Assembly (NCBI RefSeq): GCF_022346995.1
Contig: NZ_JAKRNM010000002.1
Coordinates: 682,001-746,000 of the forward strand
Direction: 5' to 3'
Length of the DNA stretch: 64,000 nt
From: Paenibacillus sp. ACRRY
GTDB lineage: Bacteria; Bacillota; Bacilli; Paenibacillales; Paenibacillaceae
The notes under the pieces are model-generated. The model saw only the letters and a list, made by a program, of their open reading frames with translations, was not told where the DNA came from and did no database searches. A program made the translations under genes and the position numbers. Shown here piece by piece: positions 25,734 through 35,291 of the stretch. Positions within the stretch are counted from its first letter, which is position 1, and the number at the start of each line of letters is the position of its first letter.

Positions 25734-25772
25734 ATATTCGCTATTATGTCTGAATTTATATTGCTTTTAAGG

Positions 25773-26843
25773 TTATACCAGGAAGAAGGATACCCCCAGA
25801 ATAATGTACACAACCAGCAGGAGCAGTCCCTCATACCAGTTCGTTGAACCATCCTGGGTAATCGACTTGGCGATAAAAACGGATACTCCAATGGCAACGA
25901 GCTCAATCGTTGTGAAGACGATATCCATGGTTCTGCCCATGAAGTAACTCACAAAAATCAGCACAGGTGCAACAAAAAGTGCGATTTGCAAGCTGCTGCC
26001 GACTGCAATCTCTACAGCGGCACCGATCTTGTTTTTCATGGCAAGCATAATGGCTGCACTGTGTTCGGCCGCATTACCGATAATCGCAACCAAAAATGCA
26101 CCAACGAACAATTCGCTCAGACCAAATTCTTCGGTAAATACCTCGAGAGTACCTACGAGCCATTCACTGACAAAAGCTACCATAACCGTGGCGATAACCA
26201 GGTAAAGGATTGATTTTTTCTTGGACCATGCCGGCGCATGTTCATGCGGCAATTCTTCGTCTTCATCGACAGTGACATCTGCAAGATAATTCTTGTGTGT
26301 TACCATCGAGAATAAGAGCCAAGCGATATAGGCAATAATCAACAGCCCTGCGACAATCAGGCTGAGCGTATCTGTGTCCTTTTGAGTAATGGAGTGGGTA
26401 TTGAGAAAAACAGCCGGAATGAAGAGGGCAATAATCGCCACGATCATCAGAGAGCCGTTTAGTCCCGCAAGGGAGACGTTGTAATTTTGAATTTTAAACT
26501 TGAGTCCTCCGGCAAAGATGCTTAGCCCGAGCACCAGCAGCAGGTTTCCGATAATGGAACCGGTCAGGCTGGCTTTGACCATGTCGAATAATCCTTCTTT
26601 GACCAGGAAAATGGCAATGATCAATTCGGCAGCGTTGCCGAACGTTGCATTCAAGAATCCGCCAAGCCGCTGTCCGGCATAATGCGCAACATTTTCGGTG
26701 GCTTTCCCTAAAAAACCGGCCACAAAAATAACCGAAATGGCTGAAATCACAAACTGCAGGATCGGATTCCAATGCAGATAGTGGGCAATGGCGCTGAGGG
26801 CAAAGGTGACAATCAGCAAAATGGATGAAATCCGGTTTCTCAC
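25773..26843 (-). CDS. cax: Calcium/proton exchanger
   Basis: A 356-residue membrane protein of the CaCA/ChaA family that exports calcium in exchange for protons. It has about eleven hydrophobic segments and the two internal alpha repeats: GGFLNATFGNAAELIIAIFLVKEG with GSIIGNLLLVLGL in the first half, and FLVAIIGNAAEHSAAIMLAMKNKIGAAVEIAVGSSLQIALFVAPVL in the second. The acidic residue of each G-N-A-A-E motif binds the cation. An acidic loop (DVTVDEDEELPHEHAPAW) links the halves. A GTG at 26852 overlaps the ribosome site GAGGTG, so the second GTG at 26843 is taken as start. It has its own terminator. Confidence 0.93.
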   Translation of the reverse strand: MRNRISSILLIVTFALSAIAHYLHWNPILQFVISAISVIFVAGFLGKATENVAHYAGQRLGGFLNATFGNAAELIIAIFLVKEGLFDMVKASLTGSIIGNLLLVLGLSIFAGGLKFKIQNYNVSLAGLNGSLMIVAIIALFIPAVFLNTHSITQKDTDTLSLIVAGLLIIAYIAWLLFSMVTHKNYLADVTVDEDEELPHEHAPAWSKKKSILYLVIATVMVAFVSEWLVGTLEVFTEEFGLSELFVGAFLVAIIGNAAEHSAAIMLAMKNKIGAAVEIAVGSSLQIALFVAPVLIFVSYFMGRTMDIVFTTIELVAIGVSVFIAKSITQDGSTNWYEGLLLLVVYIILGVSFFLV

Positions 26844-27023
26844 AACAAACACCTCGGTTAAAATTATTTTGTTTTAAATGACAATGAAAGCCTTATGAGA
26901 TTATTTTCATATTTCAATATAACCAAATGGTGGTAGGTTGTAAACGCATGTTTTCGAGTTTAATTTGCTTTTTGGGGTGGAAAGGATTTAAAATACGAGT
27001 AACGAAGTGAAGGAGGATGTGGC

Positions 27024-27386
27024 ATGGCAGAACAACTTCAACTAGAAGGCGGTAACATCCGGATTGCCGATGACGTGGTGGCGAAAATTGCCGGAATGGC
27101 TGCGATGGAGACACCCGGGATTGCCGCAATGTCTGGAGGATTGTCAGAGGGCTGGGCCAAACGTCTCAGCGGTAAAAACGTACAGAAAGGCGTAGGCGTT
27201 GAGGTCGGCCAACTGGAAGCAGCCATTGATCTGCGCATCATCGTCCTGTACGAGACACCGATTCATGAAGTATCCCGTATGCTTCAACAGAATGTGAGAG
27301 AAGCGGTAGAGACCATGACCGGATTGCGCGTTGTCGAAGTGAACGTGAAGGTAGAAGGCGTATCCTTCAAAGGCGACGACCTGTAA
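27024..27386 (+). CDS. Asp23/Gls24 family envelope-stress protein
   Basis: A 120-residue protein of the alkaline-shock Asp23 family (YloU-like). The family pattern is complete: GNIRIADDVVAKIAGMAAMETPGIAAMSGGL, then the strand pair GVGVEVGQLEAAIDLRIIVLYETPIHEVSRMLQQNVREAVETMTGLRVVEVNVKVEGVSF. Members lie beneath the membrane or take part in fatty-acid and envelope homeostasis; a precise role is unknown. GAAGGAGGATG precedes the ATG. It is a single-gene unit between divergent cax and convergent ftsW. Confidence 0.92.
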   Translation: MAEQLQLEGGNIRIADDVVAKIAGMAAMETPGIAAMSGGLSEGWAKRLSGKNVQKGVGVEVGQLEAAIDLRIIVLYETPIHEVSRMLQQNVREAVETMTGLRVVEVNVKVEGVSFKGDDL

Positions 27387-27452
27387 GGTATTAACCTCCA
27401 ATTTAACTGGAGAGCAGATGATCGTTGGTGTTCTTTGAGCTCCAGTTAACCC

Positions 27453-27492
27453 AAAAAAGACTTCACATCCCTAGGATGCGAAGTCTTTTTTT
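27453..27492. terminator. Bidirectional terminator between asp23-like gene and ftsW
   Basis: AAAAAAGACTTC pairs with GAAGTCTTTTTT around an inner CATCC/GGATG stem, with A- and T-runs on both sides. Confidence 0.9.
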
Positions 27493-27507
27493 ATTCCGGT
27501 ACACCTG

Positions 27508-28803
27508 TTAACGAATGCGCCGAATGGATTTGGAATCCCGTGAACGAAGAGCCGGAGAAGTACGTGTTTGTGTTTGTACCGTTACGGACTTGGTTCGCTC
27601 TTCTTTAATGACGTCCTGGTTATTGGTGCGCGAGATACTGAGCAGAATACCCATGGCCACCATCATCACAAAGAGTGATGTACCTCCATAACTGATAAAC
27701 GGAAGGGTAACCCCCGTCACAGGTATGGTCTGGGTCACACCTCCAATGTTAATGAACGCCTGAATGGCGATCAATCCCATGATTCCGATACCCACCAGCG
27801 TTCCGAACGGATCGGGACAGCGCAGAGAAACAATAATGCCTCGCCAGATAAAGTACAGATAAACCAAAAGGAATAGTGTACTCCCCAGGAAACCAAGCTC
27901 TTCACCGATTACAGAGAAAATGAAGTCATTATACGCATTCGGCAGATAGTGAAGCTTCATCGTACCTTGTCCAATACCCGAACCGGTCATTCCGCCATCG
28001 CCGATAGCCACAAGGGAGCGGAAAAGGTTGAGACTTCCACCACTAGTGTCCGATAACGGATCAAGGAATGCCTGAATACGCCCGATCTTGTAATTCTGCT
28101 CGGCAGAGGCTGCAGTAGTACTGTCAACAGCGTCTGAAGGAGACATGGAGGAGAAGAGGGCATTCGCGCCGAGTGCAAGTGCCCCTCCCAGAACAACTAG
28201 CAGGATCGAACCCATAATATGCTTCATGCTTGCTCCGCCTGCATAGATGACGAGACCACAGGTGGAAACCAGAATGAAGCAGGTACCGAAGTCCGGCTGC
28301 AGCATGATCAATCCTGCAATGAATCCAACAATAACAAGAACCGGGATATAACCTGTCTTGAGGTCCCTGAAGCGCTCTCCTTTTTTGGTGATCAGTGCAG
28401 AAAGGTATAGTATTATGGCAATTTTGGCGAACTCCGCAGGCTGAAGACTAAAGCCAAAGATGCGGATCCAGCTTCGTGCACCGTTCAACATTGCGCCTGT
28501 AACAAGTACAAGCACTAGCAATACCGTGGTAAACAGGAAAAAAGGTGCATAAAGCTTCTTGTATTTATTAAAACGAATGTTCATGGCAAAGAACATACCA
28601 ACTAAACCGATAACCGCCCACATGAGTTGTTTTTTCGTGAAGTATAGGGGATCATTGTTAAAGCTACTGTTTGCAATTGCAATGCTGGAACTGGAGCTGA
28701 ATACCATCAGCAGTCCAAAGCCCACTAACAATAAAGTGAGGATTAGCAGTTGGAAATCCGGCGTGCCTCTCTTCGTTTTCGTTTGGGCCGATTGTTGTTT
28801 CAT
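27508..28803 (-). CDS. ftsW: SEDS-family peptidoglycan glycosyltransferase FtsW
   Basis: Polymerises septal peptidoglycan with its partner class B PBP at the division site. The 431-residue protein has about ten membrane helices and the SEDS signatures NGARSWIRIFGFSLQPAEFAKI, MLQPDFGTCFIL, LGEELGFLG-type segment (NDFIFSVIGEELGFLG) and VTGVTLPFISYGGTSL. The conserved aspartate lies in the QPDFG motif. SpoVE and RodA are close relatives; the ylaN neighbourhood favours FtsW. It begins 13 bases after yugN, and the ribosome site is weak, so it is probably coupled to yugN. An arginine-rich tail ends in SIRRIR. Confidence 0.9.
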   Translation of the reverse strand: MKQQSAQTKTKRGTPDFQLLILTLLLVGFGLLMVFSSSSSIAIANSSFNNDPLYFTKKQLMWAVIGLVGMFFAMNIRFNKYKKLYAPFFLFTTVLLVLVLVTGAMLNGARSWIRIFGFSLQPAEFAKIAIILYLSALITKKGERFRDLKTGYIPVLVIVGFIAGLIMLQPDFGTCFILVSTCGLVIYAGGASMKHIMGSILLVVLGGALALGANALFSSMSPSDAVDSTTAASAEQNYKIGRIQAFLDPLSDTSGGSLNLFRSLVAIGDGGMTGSGIGQGTMKLHYLPNAYNDFIFSVIGEELGFLGSTLFLLVYLYFIWRGIIVSLRCPDPFGTLVGIGIMGLIAIQAFINIGGVTQTIPVTGVTLPFISYGGTSLFVMMVAMGILLSISRTNNQDVIKEERTKSVTVQTQTRTSPALRSRDSKSIRRIR

Positions 28804-28816
28804 GGTTTGGCCCAGC

Positions 28817-29164
28817 CTATGCTTCCAGCAGTTCTTTGAGCTGCTGCAATTTTTGGGCTGCCAGCTTCACGACTGGCTGCGGAACGGTAGAGTCATAATC
28901 GAGACCGTGCGGAAAGGTTGCTTTGCCAAGGTAAACAGCCTCGACAGAGAGCACGGTATCTGGTTTTTCAAGTTTGCCATCTACTACACGGGTATTAATA
29001 CGTACAAAGTATTCTGAGTTGGTGTTGTCATCTTCAATTTTGTAGTCATATGTAGCACGGTAATACTCCCATTGCCACCGGACAAATCCGACTTTCTCGG
29101 CGCTCTCATCCAGGTATGCCAAGTCGCTTTTCAAGCCATCCAAGCCTGTATTCTCAAAAATCAT
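28817..29164 (-). CDS. yugN: YugN-like protein
   Basis: A 115-residue protein of the YugN family, function unknown. The match is clear from MIFENTGLDGLKSDLAYLDESAEKVGFVRWQWEYYRATYDYKIED and FPHGLDYDSTVP. The open frame extends 104 codons further upstream, but that part overlaps the divergent M20 gene and does not resemble the family; the ATG at 29164 sits behind GAGGAGG. It lies directly before ftsW and is probably co-transcribed with it. Confidence 0.88.
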   Translation of the reverse strand: MIFENTGLDGLKSDLAYLDESAEKVGFVRWQWEYYRATYDYKIEDDNTNSEYFVRINTRVVDGKLEKPDTVLSVEAVYLGKATFPHGLDYDSTVPQPVVKLAAQKLQQLKELLEA

Positions 29165-29373
29165 AAGCGTCTGATCCTCCTCATAGCTTCCGAGTATAAT
29201 TCTCGTGCATTTCTCTAGTTCATGATAGTATGTTTCCCCTTCCCGTGCAAGCTTTCCCAAGGCGTTTCGTATCGGTTTTCTTCCAATTCTGCTACAATAT
29301 ACAGCAATAGGTTTGAAGAGGATGGTTCGGACTTGATGAAAGTTCCGTTCAAGATCGAAAGGATGGGGAGAAA

Positions 29374-30546
29374 ATGACAAATAATATATGGTGGGACGAT
29401 CTGCAAATCCATATGGTGGAATGGCGGCGTCATCTTCATCGCAATCCCGAGGTTTCCTTTCATGAGGAAAAGACATCTTCTTTTGTAGCGGATATGCTGG
29501 AGAGCTTTGGAGTTGAAGTGAAACGTCATGTAGGTGGTCATGGTGTAATCGGTACGATTAGAGGAGACAAGCCTGGTCCTGTCGTCATGCTTCGGGCTGA
29601 TATGGATGCACTGCCAATCCAGGATGAGAAGGACGTAGAGTATGCTTCACAGAAGGCAGGAGCAATGCATGCTTGCGGTCATGACGGTCATGTTTCCATT
29701 TTACTTGGAACGGCATTGTATTTCAGCAAGCACAAGGCTGGTATCCAAGGCGAGATTCGCTTTTTGTTTCAGCCTGCGGAAGAACTGCTTCCTGGCGGGG
29801 CTGTGAAAGTCATTGCGGATGGTGCACTTGAAGGCGTGGATGTGATCTATGGCATCCATCTGTGGACACCTCTTCCGGTCGGAGTGGCAGCCAGCAAGGA
29901 AGGACCGTTGATGGCGGCTGCTGACGACTTTTATATCGAGATCAAAGGAAAGGGTGGCCATGGCGGTATGCCGCAGTCGACCGTGGATAGTCTGGTTGCA
30001 GGCTCTGCACTGGTCATGCAGCTGCAGACGGTGGTCAGCCGTTCCGTGGATCCGCTGCGACCAGCGGTGCTGACGATTGGTACAATGCAGGCAGGTTCTG
30101 CCCAGAATGTCATTGCCGAGTCCTGTAAAATGAGCGGAACAGTCCGGACGTTTGATGAAGAAACGAGAGCCGAAATGAAGGAACGTGTACATCGCATCGT
30201 TTCCCAGACAGGCGGTGCATACGGGGCACAGACGGAAGTGAACTACATCATGGGTTATCCGCCTGTTGTCAATGATAAGCAAGAAACGGACCGCTTCTTC
30301 CGCAATGCTGTTCAGGTGTTCGGAGATGAACAAGTGCACACGTCTCCGATGCTGATGCCAGCAGAAGATTTCGCTTATTATTTGCAGCAGGTTCCAGGCT
30401 GCTTCATGTTTGTCGGGGCAGGGAATCCGGACAAAGACGCCATCTATCCGCATCATCATCCAAAGTTTGATTTTGATGAAGATGCCATGCAGCATGCGGT
30501 TAAGCTCTTTATTGCCATGGCTACCGATTATATGGGTGGTAAATAG
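29374..30546 (+). CDS. M20-family amidohydrolase (N-acyl amino acid amidohydrolase type)
   Basis: A 390-residue zinc/cobalt hydrolase that removes acyl or amino-acid groups from amide substrates. Motifs: WRRHLHRNPEVSFHEEKTS at the N-terminus, RADMDALPI with the first metal ligands, MHACGHDGHVSILLG, FQPAEELLPGG with the catalytic glutamate, the dimerisation domain with GKGGHGGMPQSTVD, and the late histidine in YPHHHPKFDFDE. It is the family of hippurate hydrolase, aminoacylase and N-acetyl-diaminopimelate deacetylase; substrate cannot be fixed from sequence. GGGGAG precedes ATG. It is divergent from yugN and has its own terminator. Confidence 0.93.
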   Translation: MTNNIWWDDLQIHMVEWRRHLHRNPEVSFHEEKTSSFVADMLESFGVEVKRHVGGHGVIGTIRGDKPGPVVMLRADMDALPIQDEKDVEYASQKAGAMHACGHDGHVSILLGTALYFSKHKAGIQGEIRFLFQPAEELLPGGAVKVIADGALEGVDVIYGIHLWTPLPVGVAASKEGPLMAAADDFYIEIKGKGGHGGMPQSTVDSLVAGSALVMQLQTVVSRSVDPLRPAVLTIGTMQAGSAQNVIAESCKMSGTVRTFDEETRAEMKERVHRIVSQTGGAYGAQTEVNYIMGYPPVVNDKQETDRFFRNAVQVFGDEQVHTSPMLMPAEDFAYYLQQVPGCFMFVGAGNPDKDAIYPHHHPKFDFDEDAMQHAVKLFIAMATDYMGGK

Positions 30547-30566
30547 AATGATTTGGGTATAGTTGG

Positions 30567-30601
30567 GCATCCTACTCTTAGAAGTAGGGTGCTCTTTTTT
30601 T
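30567..30601 (+). terminator. Terminator after the M20 gene
   Basis: A 10-bp stem GCATCCTACT with AGTAGGGTGC, loop CTTAGA, then TCTTTTTTT. Confidence 0.85.
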
Positions 30602-30724
30602 ACAAATTTACTGGGTAGGTGTCGGCTGTAAAGGTTCATTTCTGGGTGTGCCGGAACTGAACTTTTTGTCATGAGAATCTATCTTGAAGCACAACGTAAT
30701 CGGTAGCGGATCGGAGGAGCAGAC

Positions 30725-32416
30725 ATGGAGAAGACGGATGCCTGTATTGTTCAACGGGATTTTACGATTTTGCTGGAAGTGGGTCATCCGCGATTTGAGC
30801 AGGCACGGGCACGACTAACCGTATTCGCCGAACTTGTAAAGACGCCGGAGGGATTCCATACCTATCGGATGACATCATTATCCCTGTGGAATGCTGCAGC
30901 ACTGGGATGGAGTGCGGAACAAGTCGTTAGCAATCTCGAGTCCGTTTCTCGCTGGAATGTACCCGCGGCACTTGTGCAGGATATTCGGAGAATCGTAGAA
31001 CAATACGGAAAATTGAAGCTTCATTGGGAGCAGGATCGCCAGCACCTGCGCCTGGTTGGAGATAGTGAACAACTGTTAGATGAATTAAGCGGGCTCAAAA
31101 CCATTGCGGCCTTTCGGATGGAGCGTGTTGCCTGGGATGAGCTTGTCGTTCGCGGAGAACAGCGGGGGTTGCTCAAGCAAGAATTGACGCGTCTGGGCTA
31201 CCCTGTGCTTGATTATGCAGGCTATCGCCCCGGAACACGTCTGTCGTTTGGTTGGAAAAATGAAAAGAATACACATCATGAAACCGATGTGGAACAGAAA
31301 GCCTTTGAACTGCGTTCTTATCAGAAGGAAGCTGTAGACGCATTTGAGGGAAGTGAGGGCATGGGAGGGAGCGGGCTGCTCGTGCTGCCTTGTGGAGCTG
31401 GAAAAACAGTGATTGGCATGGCTGTGCTTGAACGTCTTCAATGTGAATGCCTCATCCTGACTTCCAATACGACCTCTGTGAGGCAGTGGATTCAGGAATT
31501 ACAGGACAAAACTACCCTTACTTCGGATCAAATCGGGGAGTACTCCGGTCAGAAAAAACAGGTTCGGCCTGTCACGGTGGCTACGTATCAGATTCTTACA
31601 CACCGAAAATCCAAAGATTCCGATTTTACTCACATTAAATTGCTGAGTGAGCGGGAATGGGGGCTTATCATTTATGATGAGGTGCATTTGTTACCTGCTC
31701 CTGTCTTTCGGGCAACTGCGGATATTCAAGCTACGCGAAGACTGGGATTGACTGCAACGTTGGTGAGGGAAGATGGATGTGAACAGGATGTATTCTCGCT
31801 CATTGGTCCTAAACTGTACGATATGCCATGGAAAGACCTCGAGCGGCAGGGATGGATTGCTAATGTGCAGTGTCAGGAGATACGAGTTCCTTTTTCAACA
31901 GATCTGAGAACGACCTATCTGGAGGCAGAAGGAAAACATCAGTTTCGTCTTGCAGCGGAAAATCCGGCAAAGTTACAAGTGATCAGACGATTACTACATC
32001 AACATGATGGTTTGCCTGCACTTGTGATCGGTCAGTATCTGGACCAGCTCGAAACCATTGCCCGGGAAATTGACGCTCCGCTGATCTCGGGTACGATGTC
32101 ACAACACGAAAGAGTCAAGTGGTTCGAATCCTTTCGGCGGGGCGAAATTAAAACGATTGTAGTTTCCAAGGTGGCGAATTTTGCTGTCGATCTTCCTGAC
32201 GCTGCTGTTGCGCTTGAGATATCGGGAAGTTATGGTTCCAGGCAGGAAGAGGCTCAGCGACTGGGCAGGATATTGAGACCTAAGCCTGGTGACAATAGAG
32301 CATATTTCTATGCGCTGGTATCAGAGGATAGCAAGGAACAGGAGTTTGCATTGCGCCGTCAGATGTTTTTGGTCGAGCAGGGATATGAATACTCCATAAT
32401 ACATGAACATACTTAA
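30725..32416 (+). CDS. XPB/ERCC3-type DNA helicase
   Basis: A 563-residue superfamily 2 helicase related to eukaryotic and archaeal XPB, a 3'-5' helicase of repair and transcription. Motifs: Q-like LRSYQKEAVDAF, Walker A LPCGAGKT, ILTSNTTSVRQWIQEL, Walker B as DEVH, the XPB-specific motif LGLTATLVREDG (containing the RED triad), and motif VI QEEAQRLGRILRP. The N-terminal 190 residues resemble the bacterial XPB N-terminal region. GGATCGGAGGAG precedes the ATG. The next gene, 48 bp away, is a helicase-associated partner, the arrangement also seen beside the XPB gene of mycobacteria. Confidence 0.93.
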   Translation: MEKTDACIVQRDFTILLEVGHPRFEQARARLTVFAELVKTPEGFHTYRMTSLSLWNAAALGWSAEQVVSNLESVSRWNVPAALVQDIRRIVEQYGKLKLHWEQDRQHLRLVGDSEQLLDELSGLKTIAAFRMERVAWDELVVRGEQRGLLKQELTRLGYPVLDYAGYRPGTRLSFGWKNEKNTHHETDVEQKAFELRSYQKEAVDAFEGSEGMGGSGLLVLPCGAGKTVIGMAVLERLQCECLILTSNTTSVRQWIQELQDKTTLTSDQIGEYSGQKKQVRPVTVATYQILTHRKSKDSDFTHIKLLSEREWGLIIYDEVHLLPAPVFRATADIQATRRLGLTATLVREDGCEQDVFSLIGPKLYDMPWKDLERQGWIANVQCQEIRVPFSTDLRTTYLEAEGKHQFRLAAENPAKLQVIRRLLHQHDGLPALVIGQYLDQLETIAREIDAPLISGTMSQHERVKWFESFRRGEIKTIVVSKVANFAVDLPDAAVALEISGSYGSRQEEAQRLGRILRPKPGDNRAYFYALVSEDSKEQEFALRRQMFLVEQGYEYSIIHEHT

Positions 32417-32464
32417 GTCACCATTAAGTGTTAGCGTGGGAGAAGGAAAGGTGGGAGCAAAGTA

Positions 32465-34271
32465 GTGCTTGGACATGAAGCAGTGGATATCGATGAAATA
32501 ATGGAACTGTCAGCCACAGAACTTTCAGTACTTGGTGCTCTTTTTCACAAACATGCGTGTCAACCCTTTTCCGTGATGATGACCACCACTGAGTCTGCGG
32601 AAGAAGGATTGAGTGGGGCAGAAGCCAGATTAGGTTTTATACATCTGAGACAAAAAGGGTGGATCGAGGCGGTTCGTAAAACTTGGGGAGAGAACCTGTA
32701 CTACATTCCGCTGCGTTATATTCCTGCATTAACCGTAGCCTACGCTCATAGAGTTGGGAAACTTCCATTGGTAAGACAGAAAGAGGATCAGAAGGAATCT
32801 GGTACCCAGATGGTCAGTAGTGATCAGATTCACGTTATTCGTGAAGCCAGGCCTGATATCGCTACTGAAATCATTCATATATTGGCCTGGATCGCAAGAG
32901 AAGGGCTCACACTGACAAATAAAGGTACAATTCACAAGAGAATGCTGCAGCGATTGACCGCTTTGACTCATTTATGTCCTGATGATTTTGCCGCATTGAA
33001 TCTAGACTACGAACATCCGGATATCTACCCTGTTCATGTTGCCATTGTGCTGGACATGCTGCTTGCTTTGGGGCTTCTCCATAAGAATCAAGAGAAAATA
33101 AGCATACATGATGAAACTCTGGGTCACTGGTTAGAGCAGTCGTGGTCGTGCATGCATCGTGAAATATTCAAGGTATGCATGGAACGATATGGTGTAACCA
33201 ATCCTGCAGAACAACATTTTCGCTATCGCCTGGTCTTGCTTGGTAAAGGAAAGGAGACCTGGTTGAATATTTCAGAACTGATTCCACATTTCAAGGACAG
33301 TGACAGCAATGCCGGGCGGCCTGCCTGGATATATTCAGAGCTGGCTAAACGCACTGGCTGGGTGGGGGTACGGAGAGAGTGGTGAAAATGCTTCGGGTGA
33401 TTTGTTTTTTCGCTGGTTGGTTGAGCCTCATGAACTGTTAGCCTTGAAAGTACAGCAGGAACTGGAAAGCGATAAGAATGTTTTCTTTGTGCAGCCTGAC
33501 TTCGAAATTATGGTCCCGGCAGAGGTAGTCCCTCAGGTACGCTGGAAAATAGAGAACTGCGCCGAACTGCTGATCTGTGATCGCATGAGCATCTACCGGG
33601 TGACCAAAGAACAAATTGTAAATGCATCACATCACGGGTTTACGTCTGACAAGGTGGTGGAATTTCTGCGCCGCCATGCTGCTGCGGGAGTCCCGGAGCA
33701 TGTGTACCTCGCAATTCAACAGTGGGGAAAAGAATGGGAGCGATTGAAGGCACAGAGTGGGGGAAATGCAGAGGAGATACAAAGTATACAGCTGAGCGAT
33801 ATACGCCGCGAGGGGTCATGGGAGGATAAAAGTACTGTGATTCACAAGCATGAGCCAAGAGTTGGGCTTCGCGGTCTGCGAGAAAGCTTTTATGTGCATG
33901 GCCGGGAGGGCTTGATTCAAAATGAACCGGATAGGGCATCTTCGTATAAACACGGACAGCCAATAGCGGAGCAGTTGGATGGTTTACCCGCATTCGGCAC
34001 CATTCCCGACATGTGGTATAACGATTGGCGGCGATATCACATGTCCACGACACGTCAGATTACAGCAAAAGCGATAGAATGGCAGACCAAGCTGGGACTG
34101 AGGAACGAGCAGTCCGAGGTAACCATTATTCCGGATCAAATTCAGGGCCAGGACGATTGGACACTGACAGGCTGGATTGTACCTGGGCTAGATGAGAGGA
34201 CAATAGAGCGGTGCACCATTTCTCCCATGGATTGGGACCAGATCAGATTACTCGTTCCAGAGCAGATCTGA
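32465..34271 (+). pseudogene. Helicase-associated protein (XPB partner), frameshifted
   Basis: Two overlapping frames make up one protein of about 600 residues. The first (32465-33385) ends in a stop soon after AWIYSELAKRTGWVG. The second frame (+1) continues from there as YGESGENASGDLFFRWLVEPHELLAL, FFVQPDFEIMVPAEV and on to 34271. Removing one G from the five-G run at 33364-33368 joins them exactly (GWVGYGESG). The second half carries the pattern of the helicase C-terminal-like XPB/Ssl2 domain (VQPDFEIMVP, CDRMSIYRVTKEQIVNASHHG, VVEFLRRHAAAGVP). The cause may be a sequencing error in the homopolymer or a true inactivating mutation. The gene probably starts at GTG 32465 behind AGGTGGGA. Confidence 0.8.
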
Positions 34272-34397
34272 AGAAGGAAGAGCTTATGTTCCCCTATTTT
34301 CTATTTGCAGGAAAAACTCTTCTTAACTACCGGGGGATATGCTATGATAAAGTAGTCTACCTTACGTAGAACTTTATATATAGATAGGATGAATTTC

Positions 34398-34838
34398 ATG
34401 AGCGTAGCGGAATTGAACACGGTCGATATGGCCCAAGTGTTGACGGGCGCATATGAACTGGGCGACATGATTAACCAATCTGCCGAAGTATCGGATTATT
34501 TATATTGGAAGCAGCAAGTTGAGAGCAATCCGGAGGTTCAAGCGGGAATACGCAAGCTGGATGCCAAAAAGGAACTGTTTGAAGAAACACAGCGTTTTGG
34601 ACACTTCCACCCGGATTATCATGCTGCAAAAGACCAGGTAAAGGCTCTGGAACAGGAACTGGAACAAATTGAAGCGGTAGTCCGCTTTAAGCAGGCGGAG
34701 AGAGCGCTCGATGAAATGTTGCACCAGATGTCCGAGACCATTGCTTATGCAGTCTCTACCACAATCAAGGTTCCGAGCAATGACCCGAACCCCAAAGGTG
34801 GCGGTTGTGGAAGTGGCGGCAAGTGCAGCTGCGGTTAA
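34398..34838 (+). CDS. ylbF: YlbF/RicF family regulator
   Basis: A 146-residue helical protein of the YlbF family. In B. subtilis YlbF (RicF) works with RicA and RicT as an iron-sulphur complex that directs RNase Y and affects competence, sporulation and biofilm formation. The central helices (WKQQVESNPEVQAGIRKLDAKKELFEETQRFGHFHPDYHAAKDQVKALEQEL) fit the family, and the C-terminus ends in the cysteine cluster CGSGGKCSCG, consistent with a metal or Fe-S ligand. ATG at 34398 lies ten bases after AGG; an earlier ATG at 34389 is too close. A -10 TATGAT with a TG extension is at 34343-34348. ylbG follows. Confidence 0.92.
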   Translation: MSVAELNTVDMAQVLTGAYELGDMINQSAEVSDYLYWKQQVESNPEVQAGIRKLDAKKELFEETQRFGHFHPDYHAAKDQVKALEQELEQIEAVVRFKQAERALDEMLHQMSETIAYAVSTTIKVPSNDPNPKGGGCGSGGKCSCG

Positions 34839-34922
34839 CTGAATTTCGAATGAATTAAAATCCATATAGACCGGGCCTTCTCTTCGAAGCGTCCGGTCTC
34901 CATTATAAGAAGGGCGGGGAGA

Positions 34923-35189
34923 ATGATGTTTGCGGAAAGGACAGGATTTATTATTTGGGTTAGTGATCTAAAAGCTGCCCGCAATCTCGAAAAGTATGGT
35001 ACCGTACATTACATTTCCCGCCGTATGCATTATGTCGTCATGTACGTTAATGCAGAGCGGGCTGAAGATACGATGAAAAATGTGAAGCGGCTGTCCTATG
35101 TGCGCAAGATTGAAAGATCTTATCGCAACGAAATCAAGACAGAGTATGCCAGCAAAACGTTGGACAAAACAAGTTTTTACGGAATTTAA
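34923..35189 (+). CDS. ylbG: YlbG family protein (DUF2129)
   Basis: An 88-residue cytoplasmic protein matching YlbG: RTGFIIWVSDLKAARNLEKYGTVHYISRRMHYVVMYVNAE, then the basic segment KNVKRLSYVRKIERSYR. Function is unknown; it is the conserved downstream neighbour of ylbF in Bacillus. Two ATG codons in tandem (34923, 34926) follow GGCGGGGAG. A hairpin without T-run (AGACCGG/CCGGTCT, 34868-34899) lies between ylbF and ylbG, so the two may still be co-transcribed. Confidence 0.92.
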   Translation: MMFAERTGFIIWVSDLKAARNLEKYGTVHYISRRMHYVVMYVNAERAEDTMKNVKRLSYVRKIERSYRNEIKTEYASKTLDKTSFYGI

Positions 35190-35263
35190 AATATACACTC
35201 TTTAACGTTAGTGATTTGGTGGAACTGGACATAAGCGTGGAATAATAAAAACATATTTGATCA

Positions 35264-35291
35264 AAGGTCGCCTTCATGGCGACTTTTTCTT
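35264..35291 (+). terminator. Terminator after ylbG
   Basis: A 6-bp stem GTCGCC/GGCGAC, loop TTCAT, followed by TTTTTCTTTT. Confidence 0.85.

Noticed and set aside
28817..29476. 219-codon version of yugN
   Set aside because: The extra 104 codons overlap the divergent M20 gene, do not match the family, and the shorter start has GAGGAGG.
33300..34271. Second half of the XPB partner as an independent gene starting at ATG 33300
   Set aside because: No ribosome site at that ATG; the first codons overlap the coding sequence of the upstream half and the two halves fuse cleanly by removing one G.
34868..34899. Hairpin AGACCGG/CCGGTCT between ylbF and ylbG as a terminator
   Set aside because: No T-run follows; co-transcription of ylbF and ylbG remains likely.
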